Shown here one piece after another: positions 43,169 to 51,988 of a DNA stretch of 64,000 bases. The DNA lies in contig FREU01000001.1 in the NCBI GenBank assembly GCA_900143615.1, positions 334,767 to 398,766 on the forward strand. Direction: 5' to 3'. The notes beneath the pieces were generated by a model. The model ran no database searches. It had not been told where the DNA came from and saw only the letters and a program-made list of their open reading frames with translations. Source of the DNA: Rhodobacteraceae bacterium Alg231-30. Lineage in GTDB: Bacteria > Pseudomonadota > Alphaproteobacteria > Rhodobacterales > Rhodobacteraceae. Position 1 is the stretch's first letter. Each line of letters begins with the position of its first letter. Made by a program: the position numbers and the translations under genes.

Positions 43169-44353
43169 TTAGGCTGCCTGATAGAGCGTCACAACGCAGG
43201 CCCCACCAAGACCGAGGTTGTGTTGCAACGCGGTGCGCGCGCCTGCGACTTGGCGCGCCTCGGCGGTGCCGCGCAGCTGATGGGTTAGCTCGTAACATTG
43301 CGCCAGACCGGTGGCCCCGAGCGGGTGGCCTTTGGAGAGCAGTCCGCCGGATGGGTTGGTGACGTATTTACCGCCATAGGTGTTGTCGCCATCGGCAATG
43401 AACTGTTGCGCGCCGCCTTCGGGGCAGAGGCCAAGGCCTTCGTAAGTGATCAGCTCGTTGTGGGCAAAACAGTCGTGCAGCTCGATGACGTCCACGTCTG
43501 TGATGTCGACGCCTGCGCTTTCCTGCACCTGCTGCGCCGCAGCTGCGGTCATGTCGTAGCCAACCAGTTGCATCATGTCGTGCGCGTCAAAGGTAGAGCT
43601 ATAGTCGGTCGTCATAGCTTGCGCAGCGATTGTCACGCTGCTGTTGATTCCGTGCTTCGTAGCGAAGGCCTCGGAGCACAGGATGGCTGCCGCGCCGCCG
43701 CAGGTTGGGGGGCAGGCCATGAGGCGGGTCATGACGCCCTCCCACATCATTGGGGCTGCCAGTACGTCGTCTGGGCTGATTTCCTTGTTGAACAAGGCCA
43801 GCGGATTGTTTGCCGCGTGGCGCGAGGCCTTGGCGCGGATGGCGGCAAAGTCCGACAAGGTGGTGCCGTATTTGTCCATATGCGATTTTCCCGCGCCGCC
43901 AAAGTAGCGCAGGGCTAGGGGGATTTTCGAATTGCCAACAAGCGCGTCGGTTTTGGTATCAAAATCATCAAAGGGTGTCGGGCGGTCGGTCCAGTGGCTG
44001 CCGAGTGCGCCGGGTTGCATTTGCTCAAACCCGACCGCGAGAACGCAGTCCGCCATGCCACTTTCAATGGCCTGACGGGCAAGGAAGAGGGCGGTGGAGC
44101 CAGTGGAGCAGTTGTTGTTTACGTTGATGATCGGGATGCCGGTCATCCCGACGTGATAGAGCGCCTTTTGGCCGCTGGTGCTGTCTCCATAAACATAGCC
44201 CGCATAGGCCTGTTGCACCGCGTCATAGCTCAGGCCCGCATCAGCCAAAGCAGCACGGACAGCGGCGGCCCCCATTTGGTCATAGCTGTCAGATGCGCCG
44301 GGTTTGGCGAATTTGATCATGCCGACACCGGCCACGATGGTTTTGCTGCTCAT
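43169..44353 (-). CDS. SCP2-type thiolase / lipid-transfer protein
   Basis: A 394-residue thiolase-fold protein of the SCP2/acetyl-CoA acetyltransferase subgroup. It has the reactive Cys in NNNCSTGSTAL (about residue 82), ELHDCFAHNE, and the C-terminal KGHPLGATGLAQ. It should cleave 3-oxoacyl-CoA at the end of a beta-oxidation round; related proteins in steroid degradation act as aldolases. The start at 44353 (MSSKTIVAGVG) is preceded by GGGGAG. It is the first gene of the four-gene hydratase/dehydrogenase run. Confidence 0.9.
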   Translation of the reverse strand: MSSKTIVAGVGMIKFAKPGASDSYDQMGAAAVRAALADAGLSYDAVQQAYAGYVYGDSTSGQKALYHVGMTGIPIINVNNNCSTGSTALFLARQAIESGMADCVLAVGFEQMQPGALGSHWTDRPTPFDDFDTKTDALVGNSKIPLALRYFGGAGKSHMDKYGTTLSDFAAIRAKASRHAANNPLALFNKEISPDDVLAAPMMWEGVMTRLMACPPTCGGAAAILCSEAFATKHGINSSVTIAAQAMTTDYSSTFDAHDMMQLVGYDMTAAAAQQVQESAGVDITDVDVIELHDCFAHNELITYEGLGLCPEGGAQQFIADGDNTYGGKYVTNPSGGLLSKGHPLGATGLAQCYELTHQLRGTAEARQVAGARTALQHNLGLGGACVVTLYQAA

Positions 44354-44478
44354 GAAATTTCTCCCCGAATCCATGATGGTGATCAAAGTATCAGGGCAAG
44401 CCTTGCAGCAGGCAATTTCTATAAATGGCTTATGGACGCTTTGACGGGACGTAAATTCTCCGAACGCCTAAGTGCTGG

Positions 44479-45429
44479 CTAACGCGCCGACATTTCGCCA
44501 GCCAGAGGGGCTAGCAATAGAGCGCGCCGCATGTCCGGATCAGAGCTGCGCGCGAGCGCGTGCAAGAGTTTGGCATAGGCGGCTTCCACCGTCATGTCGT
44601 GGCCGTCGATCGCGCCGGTTTCATGCAGAACCGCTCCGGCGGCGTAGGTGCCCAGAGCGATGCCGCCTTCGGGGCATTGGCTGGTGGCCAGCACGGGAAT
44701 GTCGCGGGTTTGCGCACGCTCAAGGGCGCGGCGCAGGCCATCAAGGCCGGGCACGGTGCCCGAGCCATAACACCGCAGCACGAGACCGTCGCAGCGTTCT
44801 GCCGCCATTTCAGTCAGGTCTGTGGGCATGCCAGGGGAAACAGGAAGGACTGCGACGCGGTGAGTGCCATATGTGTGCAAGGCGCGCGCGCCGCTCTGTT
44901 GGGGTGCGGCGTCGTGTAAGTCCGCTGCAAATGCATCAAAGGCGCGCGAATGGGATTTGCGCACGCGGCCGCCATGCAGCAGGCGTCCGGCGAATTGCAC
45001 CCAGACGCCCGCGGGCGCAGAAGGAGCGGCAACAAGCGCGTCCAACAGATTGGCCACCCCGTCGGTTTCAGGTTCCGGCAAGGGCAACATTGAGCCAGTC
45101 AAAACCACAGGGCGCGCGAGGCCTTGCAATGCAAAACAGAGAGCCGCGGCGGTGTAGGCCAATGTGTCGGTGCCGTGGGTTACAACAAAGCCGTCATAAT
45201 GGTCGTGGCTGTCGTGGATGACCTCGGCGATGCGGCACCAGTCCATGGGCGCGGCATTGGCGCTGTCGATAAGCGGTGTGAGACGCTTTATCTCGACCTG
45301 AGCCGGAATGCTGCCTGCGGCCACAAATTTGGCGAGTTGGTCTTCGACAATGCCGATTTGAGGAGTGAACCCAGAGGGCGAGCGCACCATACCAATGGTG
45401 CCACCAGTGTGTATCAACAAGAGCTTCAT
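44479..45429 (-). CDS. Type I L-asparaginase
   Basis: A 316-residue amidohydrolase converting asparagine to aspartate and ammonia. Both threonine motifs are visible: HTGGTIGMV (about residues 7-15) and THGTDTLAYTAA (about residues 84-95). No signal peptide is seen, so it is probably cytoplasmic. It begins 27 bases after the hybrid kinase stop on the same strand, so they may be co-transcribed. Confidence 0.92.
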   Translation of the reverse strand: MKLLLIHTGGTIGMVRSPSGFTPQIGIVEDQLAKFVAAGSIPAQVEIKRLTPLIDSANAAPMDWCRIAEVIHDSHDHYDGFVVTHGTDTLAYTAAALCFALQGLARPVVLTGSMLPLPEPETDGVANLLDALVAAPSAPAGVWVQFAGRLLHGGRVRKSHSRAFDAFAADLHDAAPQQSGARALHTYGTHRVAVLPVSPGMPTDLTEMAAERCDGLVLRCYGSGTVPGLDGLRRALERAQTRDIPVLATSQCPEGGIALGTYAAGAVLHETGAIDGHDMTVEAAYAKLLHALARSSDPDMRRALLLAPLAGEMSAR

Positions 45430-45456
45430 GAGGACCGTCCGCGAAGTTTCAGCTGC

Positions 45457-48105
45457 TCAGTTTAGCGAGATTCCATCGCCTTGTCCGCCGTCAATTCCAT
45501 GCGGGAGGCCTTTGCGTGCCTGTTTCGGCTGTTGGTCGTTAAGCAGGGCATCGCGGGTCAATGGCCAGAGGTCTTTGAGGCGACGCAATGTTGATTGAAC
45601 TTGCGGTAAGGCACCTGAGCGCGCCTGTTGTGCTAACTCCAACAGGGCAGCACGGAGGCGCGTTGCGCCAAAAACCGCAGAGCTGCCCGCAGCCTTGTGG
45701 CAAAGCTCGGACAGGGACTGAAGAGATTTCGCGGCGAGCTTGGTGTCTGGGTGGTCTGTAAGGAGAGTGTTCACTTCGGAAATATACCGATCCCGCAATT
45801 GTATAAAAGCGTCTCGTCCCATGGCGTCGCAGTTGTTGGACAGCCTTTCATAATCCACGATCACGTTCGGGTTTTGCTGTGGCGGCGCATCACCGTTCAG
45901 AGTTTTGGTGTCGCGCAGTAACAGGGCGTTGCGGATATCGGTGGGGTTAATGGGTTTGGCGACAAATGCATCCATTCCCGCTTGGAGAAAACGCTCTTTG
46001 TCGTCGGGGAGGATATTTGCGGAAACTGCGATGATCGGCGTGGTGTGTGAGGGGCCTGTGCCTTGGCGGATCAATCGCGTGGCTTGCAAACCGTCCATAA
46101 CCGGCATCGCAATATCCATCAGGATAACATCATAACAAGTCTGTCGCGCGGCCTCGACGCCAGCACGGCCATTGGCGGCGGTATCGACAACGTGTCCGTC
46201 GCGCACCAGCATCTCAACGGCGACCGCGCTATTTATTTCATTGTCTTCGACTAAGAGAATTTTGAGAGGCATCGGGGGCTTGCCAGATATCTGGTGGGGC
46301 TTGAGGTCGATTGTTTGGGCCGCATCGGCCATGGGAAGACGCAGCCAGAAAACGCTACCTTCGCCTTCGGTGCTTTCAACCCCAACCTCGCCCCCAAGCG
46401 AATGAGCGCTGCGGCGCGCAATTCCCAAACCCAATCCAGTTCCGCCAATGTCGCTGCCAGAGGTTGGTTTGTGGGTGACAAAATCTTCAAAAATCTGCTC
46501 TTGAGAGGCTTGCGGGATGCCCGTGCCCGTATCCGTCACTCTGAATTCAATCACAGGCAAATCATCTATCAGTTCGGGGAGCGCCTCGACTTCAATAGTC
46601 ACTCTACCCTTTGGTGTGAACTTGATGGCGTTCCCGACAAGGTTCAGCAGGATTTGCTCTAGGGCCAGCCGGTTTGTTTGTACATCATCGCGTTGGGGGC
46701 CGATCCAATGCCACGAAAGAGAGGTTCCTTGTTGTTTGGCCTGCGCTGCCTGACCGTCCATTATGCCTTGCAAAATCTCAGACAGCTTTACGTTTTCGTG
46801 ATCATATTCCAGCTTTACCGATCCAAAACGCGCGATATCCAAGACCGAGTCCACGTGGCGGATGAGAACGTCGCCGGAGACTTCCATATTGCGCACCAAT
46901 TGTTTCTGCGCGTCAGATAGGCCGGTTCCTTCCATTAGAGACAGGCTGCCCAGCAATCCGTTAAGCGGGGTGCGGATTTCGTGGCTCATCACGGTGAGAA
47001 AGTCAGATTTGGCTTTTTCCCCTGCCAAAGCACGATCTCGGGCTGTGACGAGCTCGATTTCATCGGCAACGCGTTTTGAGATGTCATGCAAGAACGCGAT
47101 GTAGAGTTCCTGTTGGCCATCCATTGCGGCTTGCAGGGATATTTCAGCCGGGAACACCAATCCATCCGCCCGCTTGGCTTGAACAGGCATGCGGCCGGAT
47201 CCGATGACGTCGTGAATTCCCTTGATGCCAAGTCCGCGAAGCCGTTCGGGGTCCGTTTCACGTAGGTGGTCCGGTACAATGAGATCAGCAACATAGTGGC
47301 CTAGAATTTCGGTGCGCGAACAAAGAAAAACCGCTTCGGCCGCTTCGTTGAACTCTAAAACACGACCGACGTCGTCTGTTACGATTACTGCGTCCAAAGA
47401 GGTGGTGAGGATGGTGTTCATACGTTGGTTGGCTTGTGCCAAGGCGAGCCCGCGGGATTTGGTTTGGCGGTAGACCGACAGCAGTAAAAACACCAGGCCC
47501 ACAAGAGCTGCGACCAACAAAGCCGCAAGTCCGGCGAGTTGAATGAGCGTTTTGGTCATGCCGATGCGGGCGGTGTCTGAGAGGGTCACAAAATAGGCAA
47601 GACCAGAGAGCGACATCTGCCGGATGCTTGGTTGAATAGCGAGACTGTTTTTGTGCAGCCGTGCCAAGTTGGCGTTCAGAACAATATCGGGGCTGTCGAT
47701 AAGGGCTACGGAGGTGTCCAGAAACCCAAGAGTGTGTTGCAAGGCCGCTGAAAAATCGGGATTTTGGGTCAATTGCCTGTAGATTGAGGACTCGGTAAAA
47801 GTGCTTACGCGGCTGTAAAACACATCAAAATTCAAGCGCACTTGTTCAAGTGCTGCGCTGGAGGGTCCTGACGGTATGCGCTGGGCTTGGTCCAAAGAAT
47901 TTGTGAGGCGGATAGACTCGATTTCCACCTGCGATAATGTCCATTGAACGTTGTCTGATCCCGCCGAATTGAACGCGCGAATTTGGGTCAAAACTTGCAG
48001 AGTCATCAGGACCGCCAGGATCAGCAATACTGCGGCGGTTATTGCCAGAGTTGCCCCCATAAGACCGCGTCGACGTAGATCAATAAAGCTGTTGGGATGC
48101 GTCAT
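45457..48105 (-). CDS. Hybrid sensor histidine kinase with PAS, receiver and Hpt domains
   Basis: An 882-residue membrane kinase. In order it has a first membrane helix (about residues 16-40), a periplasmic sensor of about 145 residues, and a second helix (about 187-212). A PAS domain (about 225-345) precedes HisKA with the H-box MSHEIRTPLNG (about residue 372). The ATPase domain has N-box LLNLVGNAIKF and GGTGLGLGIARR. A receiver follows with phospho-Asp in VILMDIAMPVMDGL (about residue 665), and a C-terminal Hpt has its His in ELCHKAAGSSAVFG (about residue 812). The layout supports a four-step phosphorelay. The gene upstream encodes a periplasmic molybdopterin-fold protein, a candidate sensory partner, and the LuxR-type regulator at 48919 is a candidate output. 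Confidence 0.93.
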   Translation of the reverse strand: MTHPNSFIDLRRRGLMGATLAITAAVLLILAVLMTLQVLTQIRAFNSAGSDNVQWTLSQVEIESIRLTNSLDQAQRIPSGPSSAALEQVRLNFDVFYSRVSTFTESSIYRQLTQNPDFSAALQHTLGFLDTSVALIDSPDIVLNANLARLHKNSLAIQPSIRQMSLSGLAYFVTLSDTARIGMTKTLIQLAGLAALLVAALVGLVFLLLSVYRQTKSRGLALAQANQRMNTILTTSLDAVIVTDDVGRVLEFNEAAEAVFLCSRTEILGHYVADLIVPDHLRETDPERLRGLGIKGIHDVIGSGRMPVQAKRADGLVFPAEISLQAAMDGQQELYIAFLHDISKRVADEIELVTARDRALAGEKAKSDFLTVMSHEIRTPLNGLLGSLSLMEGTGLSDAQKQLVRNMEVSGDVLIRHVDSVLDIARFGSVKLEYDHENVKLSEILQGIMDGQAAQAKQQGTSLSWHWIGPQRDDVQTNRLALEQILLNLVGNAIKFTPKGRVTIEVEALPELIDDLPVIEFRVTDTGTGIPQASQEQIFEDFVTHKPTSGSDIGGTGLGLGIARRSAHSLGGEVGVESTEGEGSVFWLRLPMADAAQTIDLKPHQISGKPPMPLKILLVEDNEINSAVAVEMLVRDGHVVDTAANGRAGVEAARQTCYDVILMDIAMPVMDGLQATRLIRQGTGPSHTTPIIAVSANILPDDKERFLQAGMDAFVAKPINPTDIRNALLLRDTKTLNGDAPPQQNPNVIVDYERLSNNCDAMGRDAFIQLRDRYISEVNTLLTDHPDTKLAAKSLQSLSELCHKAAGSSAVFGATRLRAALLELAQQARSGALPQVQSTLRRLKDLWPLTRDALLNDQQPKQARKGLPHGIDGGQGDGISLN

Positions 48106-48151
48106 GGATGTCGTGTCAAAGGGTGCGAAGAGGGGTGGTCATGGCGCAAGG

Positions 48152-48673
48152 TTAGTCGAGTACAGTGATCCTGTCGAGTTGCCAGATGCTGCGGGAATAA
48201 ATCAGTTCGCTGCGGAAATCTGTATTATCGTCGTAGGGATAGATCACCCAAAGAGGCCCTTTTTTGCGCCGTGGTATTGCGGCGCCATCAATTTCATAGG
48301 CCAGTATTGGCGCCTCTTTTGTTATCGAGGCGACGGGAATATCGACCGCATAGTCGTTGATGGCTTGTGCCCGTAGCGTGCTGCCCGAACTCCCCAGTCC
48401 TTCAAGCAGCAACGCCAACGGTACACCCGTGAACATGTGAACCCGATCGGTCCAGATGGTCGTCGTCGAGATGTCGAGCGCGGAAAAATCACGCAGCATC
48501 TCCAGGTCGAACTGAGCGGTTCCGTCAACATTGCTGACGCTGATCTCACCCGACACTGTTAGTAAGATGCGTCCGGCTGGAGCAGCCATAACATCATCGG
48601 CCCAAGAGGCCGTCGTGAGTGGTAGCACGAGGCAGAAAAACAAAACCACAAGCGAGTGGCGATAAAGAGCCAT
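48152..48673 (-). CDS. Periplasmic oxidoreductase molybdopterin-binding-fold protein
   Basis: A 173-residue protein with a signal peptide (residues 1-25, ending TASWADD). The following region (ILLTVSGEISVSNVDGTAQFDLEML onward, with TGVPLALLLEGLG) resembles the sulfite-oxidase-type molybdopterin-binding fold. It has no cysteine in the position that ligates molybdenum, so it probably does not carry the cofactor. It lies 46 bases upstream of the hybrid kinase on the same strand, a pairing suggesting that it binds a ligand and signals through the kinase's periplasmic domain. That role is inferred from position only. Confidence 0.72.
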   Translation of the reverse strand: MALYRHSLVVLFFCLVLPLTTASWADDVMAAPAGRILLTVSGEISVSNVDGTAQFDLEMLRDFSALDISTTTIWTDRVHMFTGVPLALLLEGLGSSGSTLRAQAINDYAVDIPVASITKEAPILAYEIDGAAIPRRKKGPLWVIYPYDDNTDFRSELIYSRSIWQLDRITVLD

Positions 48674-48747
48674 AAACCTAACAACCCCACTACATGTTAA
48701 GTATATGGCAGAGTTCTGCGCCGGAAGTCACATGGGAATACGGATAG

Positions 48748-48771
48748 AAACCTATCCTTTCGGGTAGGTTT
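48748..48771. promoter_or_regulatory. Inverted repeat in the kinase-operon/response-regulator spacer
   Basis: AAACCTATCC-TTTC-GGGTAGGTTT, a 10-bp dyad with one wobble and no T-tract, between divergent genes. It is a candidate operator or RNA hairpin. Confidence 0.5.
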
Positions 48772-48918
48772 GCGGTTGGTTCCATTTTTGGAGGACAGAG
48801 GATGGGACTCGGGCTGATTTGAGCTTTTTAGTTTGCGAAGTACCCGAAAAGGCATGGTTTTCCTACTTGCCCAAGAGTGCATGTCATGCACTACTCGTGT
48901 GTAACTGGGAGGTGTGTT

Positions 48919-49533
48919 TTGAAGATCTTGATTGCCGATGACCACGACTTGCTGCGCGACTCCTTGGTTGCGTTTGTTGAAGCCGCGGGCGGCATTCAAG
49001 CAAGTACGGCGTCTAACTTAGACGAAGTCTTTGAAGCCATTGAGGCCAATGATCGTTTTGATCTGGTTCTGTTGGACTACAAAATGCCAGGTATGAATGG
49101 GTTGGAGGGGATCAAGCGAACGCTGGCGCTCATCGACGCGCCTCGGGTTGCTTTGATTTCGGGAGAAGCGGGACGTTCTGTTGCTGAGGCCGCAATTGAG
49201 GTGGGCGCTGCCGGATTCATTCCCAAGACGTTGCCGGCCAAGTCGCTGGTGAATGCAATCCGGTTTATGGCTGCGGGTGAGAAATTCATCCCGGCGGATT
49301 ATCTGACGGGTCAAGATGAGGCGACACAGCACCCTCTGGCAGAGAAGCTGACTTCGCGCGAAATGGAGGTTTTGCGCGGTCTGGCTGGAGGTAAACCGAA
49401 CAAAGAAATTGCGCGTGACCTGAGCCTGTCTGAGCCGACGGTAAAGCTGCATGTCAAAAATCTTTATCGCAAAATCGGGGCGGCCAATCGCACTCAGGCA
49501 GCGCTAATCGCGCAGGATGCCAAACTGTTCTAA
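48919..49533 (+). CDS. NarL/LuxR-type response regulator
   Basis: A 204-residue two-domain regulator. The receiver has acidic DD (IADDHDLL), phospho-Asp in LVLLDYKMPGMNG (about residue 54) and Lys in FIPKTLPAK. The C-terminal LuxR helix-turn-helix has LTSREMEVLRGLAGGKPNKEIARDLSLSEPTVKLHVKNLYRKI. I start with TTG at 48919 (MKILIADDHD), because GGGAGGT lies five bases upstream and the protein then begins at the receiver's first strand. The frame open upstream to an ATG adds 14 residues without homology. It is divergent from the oxidoreductase-kinase operon. Confidence 0.92.
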   Translation: MKILIADDHDLLRDSLVAFVEAAGGIQASTASNLDEVFEAIEANDRFDLVLLDYKMPGMNGLEGIKRTLALIDAPRVALISGEAGRSVAEAAIEVGAAGFIPKTLPAKSLVNAIRFMAAGEKFIPADYLTGQDEATQHPLAEKLTSREMEVLRGLAGGKPNKEIARDLSLSEPTVKLHVKNLYRKIGAANRTQAALIAQDAKLF

Positions 49534-49689
49534 ATGCATTGGCTGACATCGCTGAGTGTGCGGTTTTTGGCTGTTAAAGTTGCGAAGGGCTATGCAAACC
49601 CCAAATAATTGCTAGGCTTTTGGGTATATACGTATCATGGCCGGGTAGATTTTCGGCCAGTTTTTTGCTGGCGATTGTCAGGAGTAGTG

Positions 49690-50505
49690 ATGTTAAAACT
49701 GATTTTCAGAGGGACCTCTTTTGGGGCCGCGATGATCTGGGCTAGCATAGGGCTGGCGCAATCTGATGACGGGAATGAAGCAAATCCTGTAGCTGAAGAG
49801 ATAGATCCGGTTGCGATCAAATGGGTGGAGGCCGCGACAGGAACACTGGCGGCGCAGTCGGCTCTGGCAGTCAACTGGTTCGTCTCGTTTGACGAAGTGA
49901 TTGATGGTCGTGAAAAGATCACGCACATCCGCAGCGGCCAAGTCGCGTTGCGGCGAAATTATCAGTATTATGCTTATGCCGAACAGGATAGCGGAGCACG
50001 CGAGTACTTTTTTGATGGGCTTGGGCTGACGGTCTATTTACCTGAGGAAAAGGCCTATGTTCACAAATCCTTTCTTGGGGATTTTGAGCAGCTTGCCGAT
50101 ATGATTGGACAAGAACACGACGTCGCTCTGCCGATTTGGCAAATTCTGGTGCCAGATGCCGCCAGTGAATTACTTAGCAATGTTACCAGTGCTACTTATC
50201 TAGGCCAACGTCGTGTGGCGGGCGCGATGCTGCATCATGTGGCGATGTCGACATATGACTATGATGTGCAGCTGTGGATTTCTGATGACGCCGAAAAGCC
50301 GGTGCCGGTCATGATGGTGGGCACTGAGCCATATGCTCAGGGCTGGCCACAGTTTCGGGCCTATTTCTCTGATTGGGATTTTGCCCCAGAGTTGGATGAG
50401 GACACCTTCACGTTTTACCCTGATGAGGACGATATCCGGCTGAACTGGCCCAAAAGCGATGACCAATTTGGGCAGGATGCATTGAACGGGGAGGCCTCGC
50501 AATGA
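49690..50505 (+). CDS. DUF2092-type periplasmic protein
   Basis: A 271-residue protein with a signal peptide (about residues 1-23, ending SIGLAQSDD). The mature part, with QVALRRNYQYYAYAEQD, DGLGLTVYLPEEKAYV, DLPIWQIL-like residues and FYPDEDDIRLNWP, matches the DUF2092 family pattern of a lipoprotein-carrier-like beta fold. Function is unknown; possibly it handles a hydrophobic ligand in the envelope. The ATG at 49690 is preceded by CAGGAG. Its end overlaps the proline-rich protein by four bases (ATGA), so the two are translated together. Confidence 0.8.
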   Translation: MLKLIFRGTSFGAAMIWASIGLAQSDDGNEANPVAEEIDPVAIKWVEAATGTLAAQSALAVNWFVSFDEVIDGREKITHIRSGQVALRRNYQYYAYAEQDSGAREYFFDGLGLTVYLPEEKAYVHKSFLGDFEQLADMIGQEHDVALPIWQILVPDAASELLSNVTSATYLGQRRVAGAMLHHVAMSTYDYDVQLWISDDAEKPVPVMMVGTEPYAQGWPQFRAYFSDWDFAPELDEDTFTFYPDEDDIRLNWPKSDDQFGQDALNGEASQ

Positions 50506-51842
50506 AACGTTTTGTTGTTTGGGTGCTGAGTTTTGCGATGACCGTGACGCAGATTCCGCTGGTCGTTTTGAACGGTGGGGTATCTGTGTCCCAAGCACAG
50601 GCCCAGCATCGCGCGGGTGCAGGACATCGCGGCGGATTCAGCGCGGCATCTTCGAACCGGATGCAGGGCGCACGTACGCGTCCGCATGTCTCTAAGCCTG
50701 CTGCGCGCCCATCGGTCCAACGCCCCAGTGTGCAACCGTCGCGGCCCACAACCCGACCATCTCAACCTGTGACGCGACCATCACAACCGTCGGTGCGCCC
50801 GTCGCAACCTACGACACGCCCGTCGCAACCCACAACGCGTCCTTCGCAACCCACGACACGGCCATCACAGCCGACGACGCGCCCCTCGCAACCGTCTACT
50901 CGGCCCAATTTGCCAGGTTCGGGGTCGCGTCCGGTTGGGTCTCGCCCGCCTGCGGCGCAACTCCCCTCCAATCGACCGGAAGGTGCGCGCCCTCCAGGGA
51001 ACCGGCCACCGGGAACACGTCCGCCAGGCAACCGCCCGCCCGGATCACGCCCGCCAAACAATCGCCCGCCAGAAGCGGGTGTTCCCGGACGTCCCGGAGG
51101 CAAGCCGCCCGGTTGGCGTCCACCGGGATGGCGGCCACCAAGTTGGCGTCCGCCGTATTACCGTCCGCCGTACCATCGCCCGCCGCATCATTATTGGGGC
51201 TCGTATTATTGGTACCCGTCCTGGGGCTGGTATTTTACCGCAATTGTTGCAGGCTCGACGCTGGCTTATATCACGACGCTGCCGAGCGATGATGACTGTC
51301 AAAAGGTGCAGGACGGCACAGACACGCTCTATTCCTGTAACGGTGTGCTGTATCGGCCAACCTACTACAAAGAACAGCAAGTCTATGAGATCGTGTCCCC
51401 CGCCGAGGAAGAAATCGTCGAGGCGCAGGACATGGTTGGTCTCGCTCTGACGAATCCGATGACGCGTGGGCCCGCAGTTCGGGATCTGCAGAATCTGCTT
51501 GTTGGTTTTGGCTATGATGTCGGGTCCGCTGACGGCGTGTTTGGCACCGATACCGAAGCTGCGCTGTTGTGGCTGCAGTACGACAATGAGCTTGAGCAGA
51601 CAGGGATGGTGGATGACGCGACAGCGCGCATCCTAGGTTTGTTGCCGCCCGAGGCGGGAACACAAGACGCCCCGTCTGCGGAAGCAGAACCTGCTGAAGC
51701 TGCGCCAGCTCCGTCGGGTGAAGCGCAGCCGGAAGCGTCAGATGAGCCGTCCGCAGAGGAGAGCGATGCAGTGGCGCAAGAGACGCTGGATGCTCTCGAA
51801 AAAGAAAGCAATGGGGCCGAAGAGGTCGCTCCGAAGGACTGA
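50502..51842 (+). CDS. Proline-rich repeat protein with C-terminal peptidoglycan-binding domain
   Basis: A 446-residue exported protein. A signal sequence (about residues 1-35) is followed by a basic stretch. About eight heptads RPSQPTT (residues 81-135) come next, then RPPGN/RPPGW repeats (about 150-230) and an aromatic segment (YWGSYYWYPSWGWYF, 231-245) that may insert in a membrane. A Cys-containing DUF6515-like motif (CQKVQDGTDTLYSCNG, 266-281) precedes a PG_binding_1-like domain (about 312-383). The tail is acidic and Ala/Glu-rich. The proline region probably forms an extended spacer across the periplasm. It overlaps the DUF2092 gene. Confidence 0.82.
   Translation: MKRFVVWVLSFAMTVTQIPLVVLNGGVSVSQAQAQHRAGAGHRGGFSAASSNRMQGARTRPHVSKPAARPSVQRPSVQPSRPTTRPSQPVTRPSQPSVRPSQPTTRPSQPTTRPSQPTTRPSQPTTRPSQPSTRPNLPGSGSRPVGSRPPAAQLPSNRPEGARPPGNRPPGTRPPGNRPPGSRPPNNRPPEAGVPGRPGGKPPGWRPPGWRPPSWRPPYYRPPYHRPPHHYWGSYYWYPSWGWYFTAIVAGSTLAYITTLPSDDDCQKVQDGTDTLYSCNGVLYRPTYYKEQQVYEIVSPAEEEIVEAQDMVGLALTNPMTRGPAVRDLQNLLVGFGYDVGSADGVFGTDTEAALLWLQYDNELEQTGMVDDATARILGLLPPEAGTQDAPSAEAEPAEAAPAPSGEAQPEASDEPSAEESDAVAQETLDALEKESNGAEEVAPKD
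50742..50906 (+). repeat. 21-bp tandem repeat encoding RPSQPTT heptads
   Basis: About eight near-identical 21-base units coding Arg-Pro-Ser-Gln-Pro-x-x. Third codon positions vary between units, indicating selection on the protein rather than very recent DNA expansion. Confidence 0.85.
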
Positions 51843-51988
51843 TTTTCAGGGCGCGAGCTACGTGTCTGCGCCCTGAAATAGCCTTAATGGTTCGTTGAAA
51901 TTTCTCTACTGTGTCTTGCGCGCACTAGGCGCAGGGGTGTGCAGCGGCTATCAGTTTCGAGCCGGGGGGCGCAGAACGGGAAAATATC

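Noticed and set aside
50742-50906. CRISPR-like regular repeat
   Set aside because: The units are contiguous 21-bp coding repeats with no unique spacers.
50762-51103. Minus-strand Gly/Arg/Val repeat frame
   Set aside because: It is the antisense of the 21-bp proline-rich repeat and arises from its periodicity.
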